A stretch of DNA of 14,208 bases from Promethearchaeota archaeon (GTDB lineage: Archaea > Asgardarchaeota > Lokiarchaeia > Sigyniarchaeales > SOKP01): contig DXJM01000502.1 of the NCBI GenBank assembly GCA_019057355.1, forward strand, positions 1-14,208. The letters run 5' to 3'. A program made the translations under genes and the position numbers. Shown in pieces: positions 14,170 to 14,208 of the stretch. The notes under the pieces are model-generated. The model was not told the origin of the DNA. It did no database searches and saw only the letters and a program-made list of their open reading frames with translations. The first letter of the stretch is position 1. The number at the start of each line of letters is the position of its first letter.

Positions 14170-14208
14170 ATGAATGAGTCTATAAATATGAAGAAGTCCA
14201 TGTTCTTG
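14170..14208 (+). CDS. Possible start of a further gene (partial)
   Basis: Thirteen codons starting with ATG remain open to the window edge (MNESINMKKSMFL), four bases after the DUF362 stop. A second ATG lies at residue 7. Too short to identify; it may be the next gene of the same transcript or chance. Confidence 0.2.
   Translation, partial: MNESINMKKSMFL

Overview
The window reads as part of an AT-rich archaeal chromosome. The signs are archaeal-type Moco genes, a free-standing molbindin (Mop), an Nre-family DNA repair protein with a C-terminal PCNA-binding motif, TATA-like boxes of the form TTTAAATAG ahead of several genes, oligo-T stretches instead of hairpin terminators, and few Shine-Dalgarno sites. 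The exact lineage cannot be fixed by eye; an Asgard archaeon or another uncultured AT-rich archaeon is my guess.

Layout. Positions 1-360 are non-coding and hold two hairpins and two TATA-like boxes. Positions 361-3246 encode a tungstate-type ABC importer: TupA (binding protein), TupB (permease) and TupC (ATPase). Positions 3377-8589 form one tight same-strand block for molybdopterin and Mo/W cofactor synthesis: MoaC, MoaA, MoaD, MoaE, MoeA (copy 1), MoaB, MoeA (copy 2). A small Mop-type oxyanion-binding protein (8610-8825) faces this block on the minus strand. A 450-base AT-rich gap follows, with possible RNA structure. Then come a MoxR-type AAA+ ATPase and a von Willebrand A (VWA) protein as an adjacent pair (9276-11257), an Nre repair protein (11464-12795) and a DUF362 protein with eight ferredoxin-like cysteines (12945-14165). 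A possible next gene begins at the right edge.

How the genes fit together. TupABC would bring in tungstate (or molybdate) and Mop would buffer it. MoaA and MoaC make cyclic pyranopterin monophosphate, MoaD/MoaE add the dithiolene sulfurs, MoaB adenylates molybdopterin, and one or both MoeA proteins insert the metal. The MoxR/VWA pair resembles the CoxD/CoxE type of metalloenzyme maturation machine, so its place beside a cofactor operon is suggestive, but no Mo/W enzyme lies in the window. Nre and DUF362 look like separate transcription units.

No rRNA, tRNA, insertion sequence or CRISPR array was seen. Most families are well known. The points most worth a second look are the MoxR/VWA pair, the two diverged MoeA copies around MoaB, the MoaA without a Gly-Gly tail, and the structured leader upstream of tupA.
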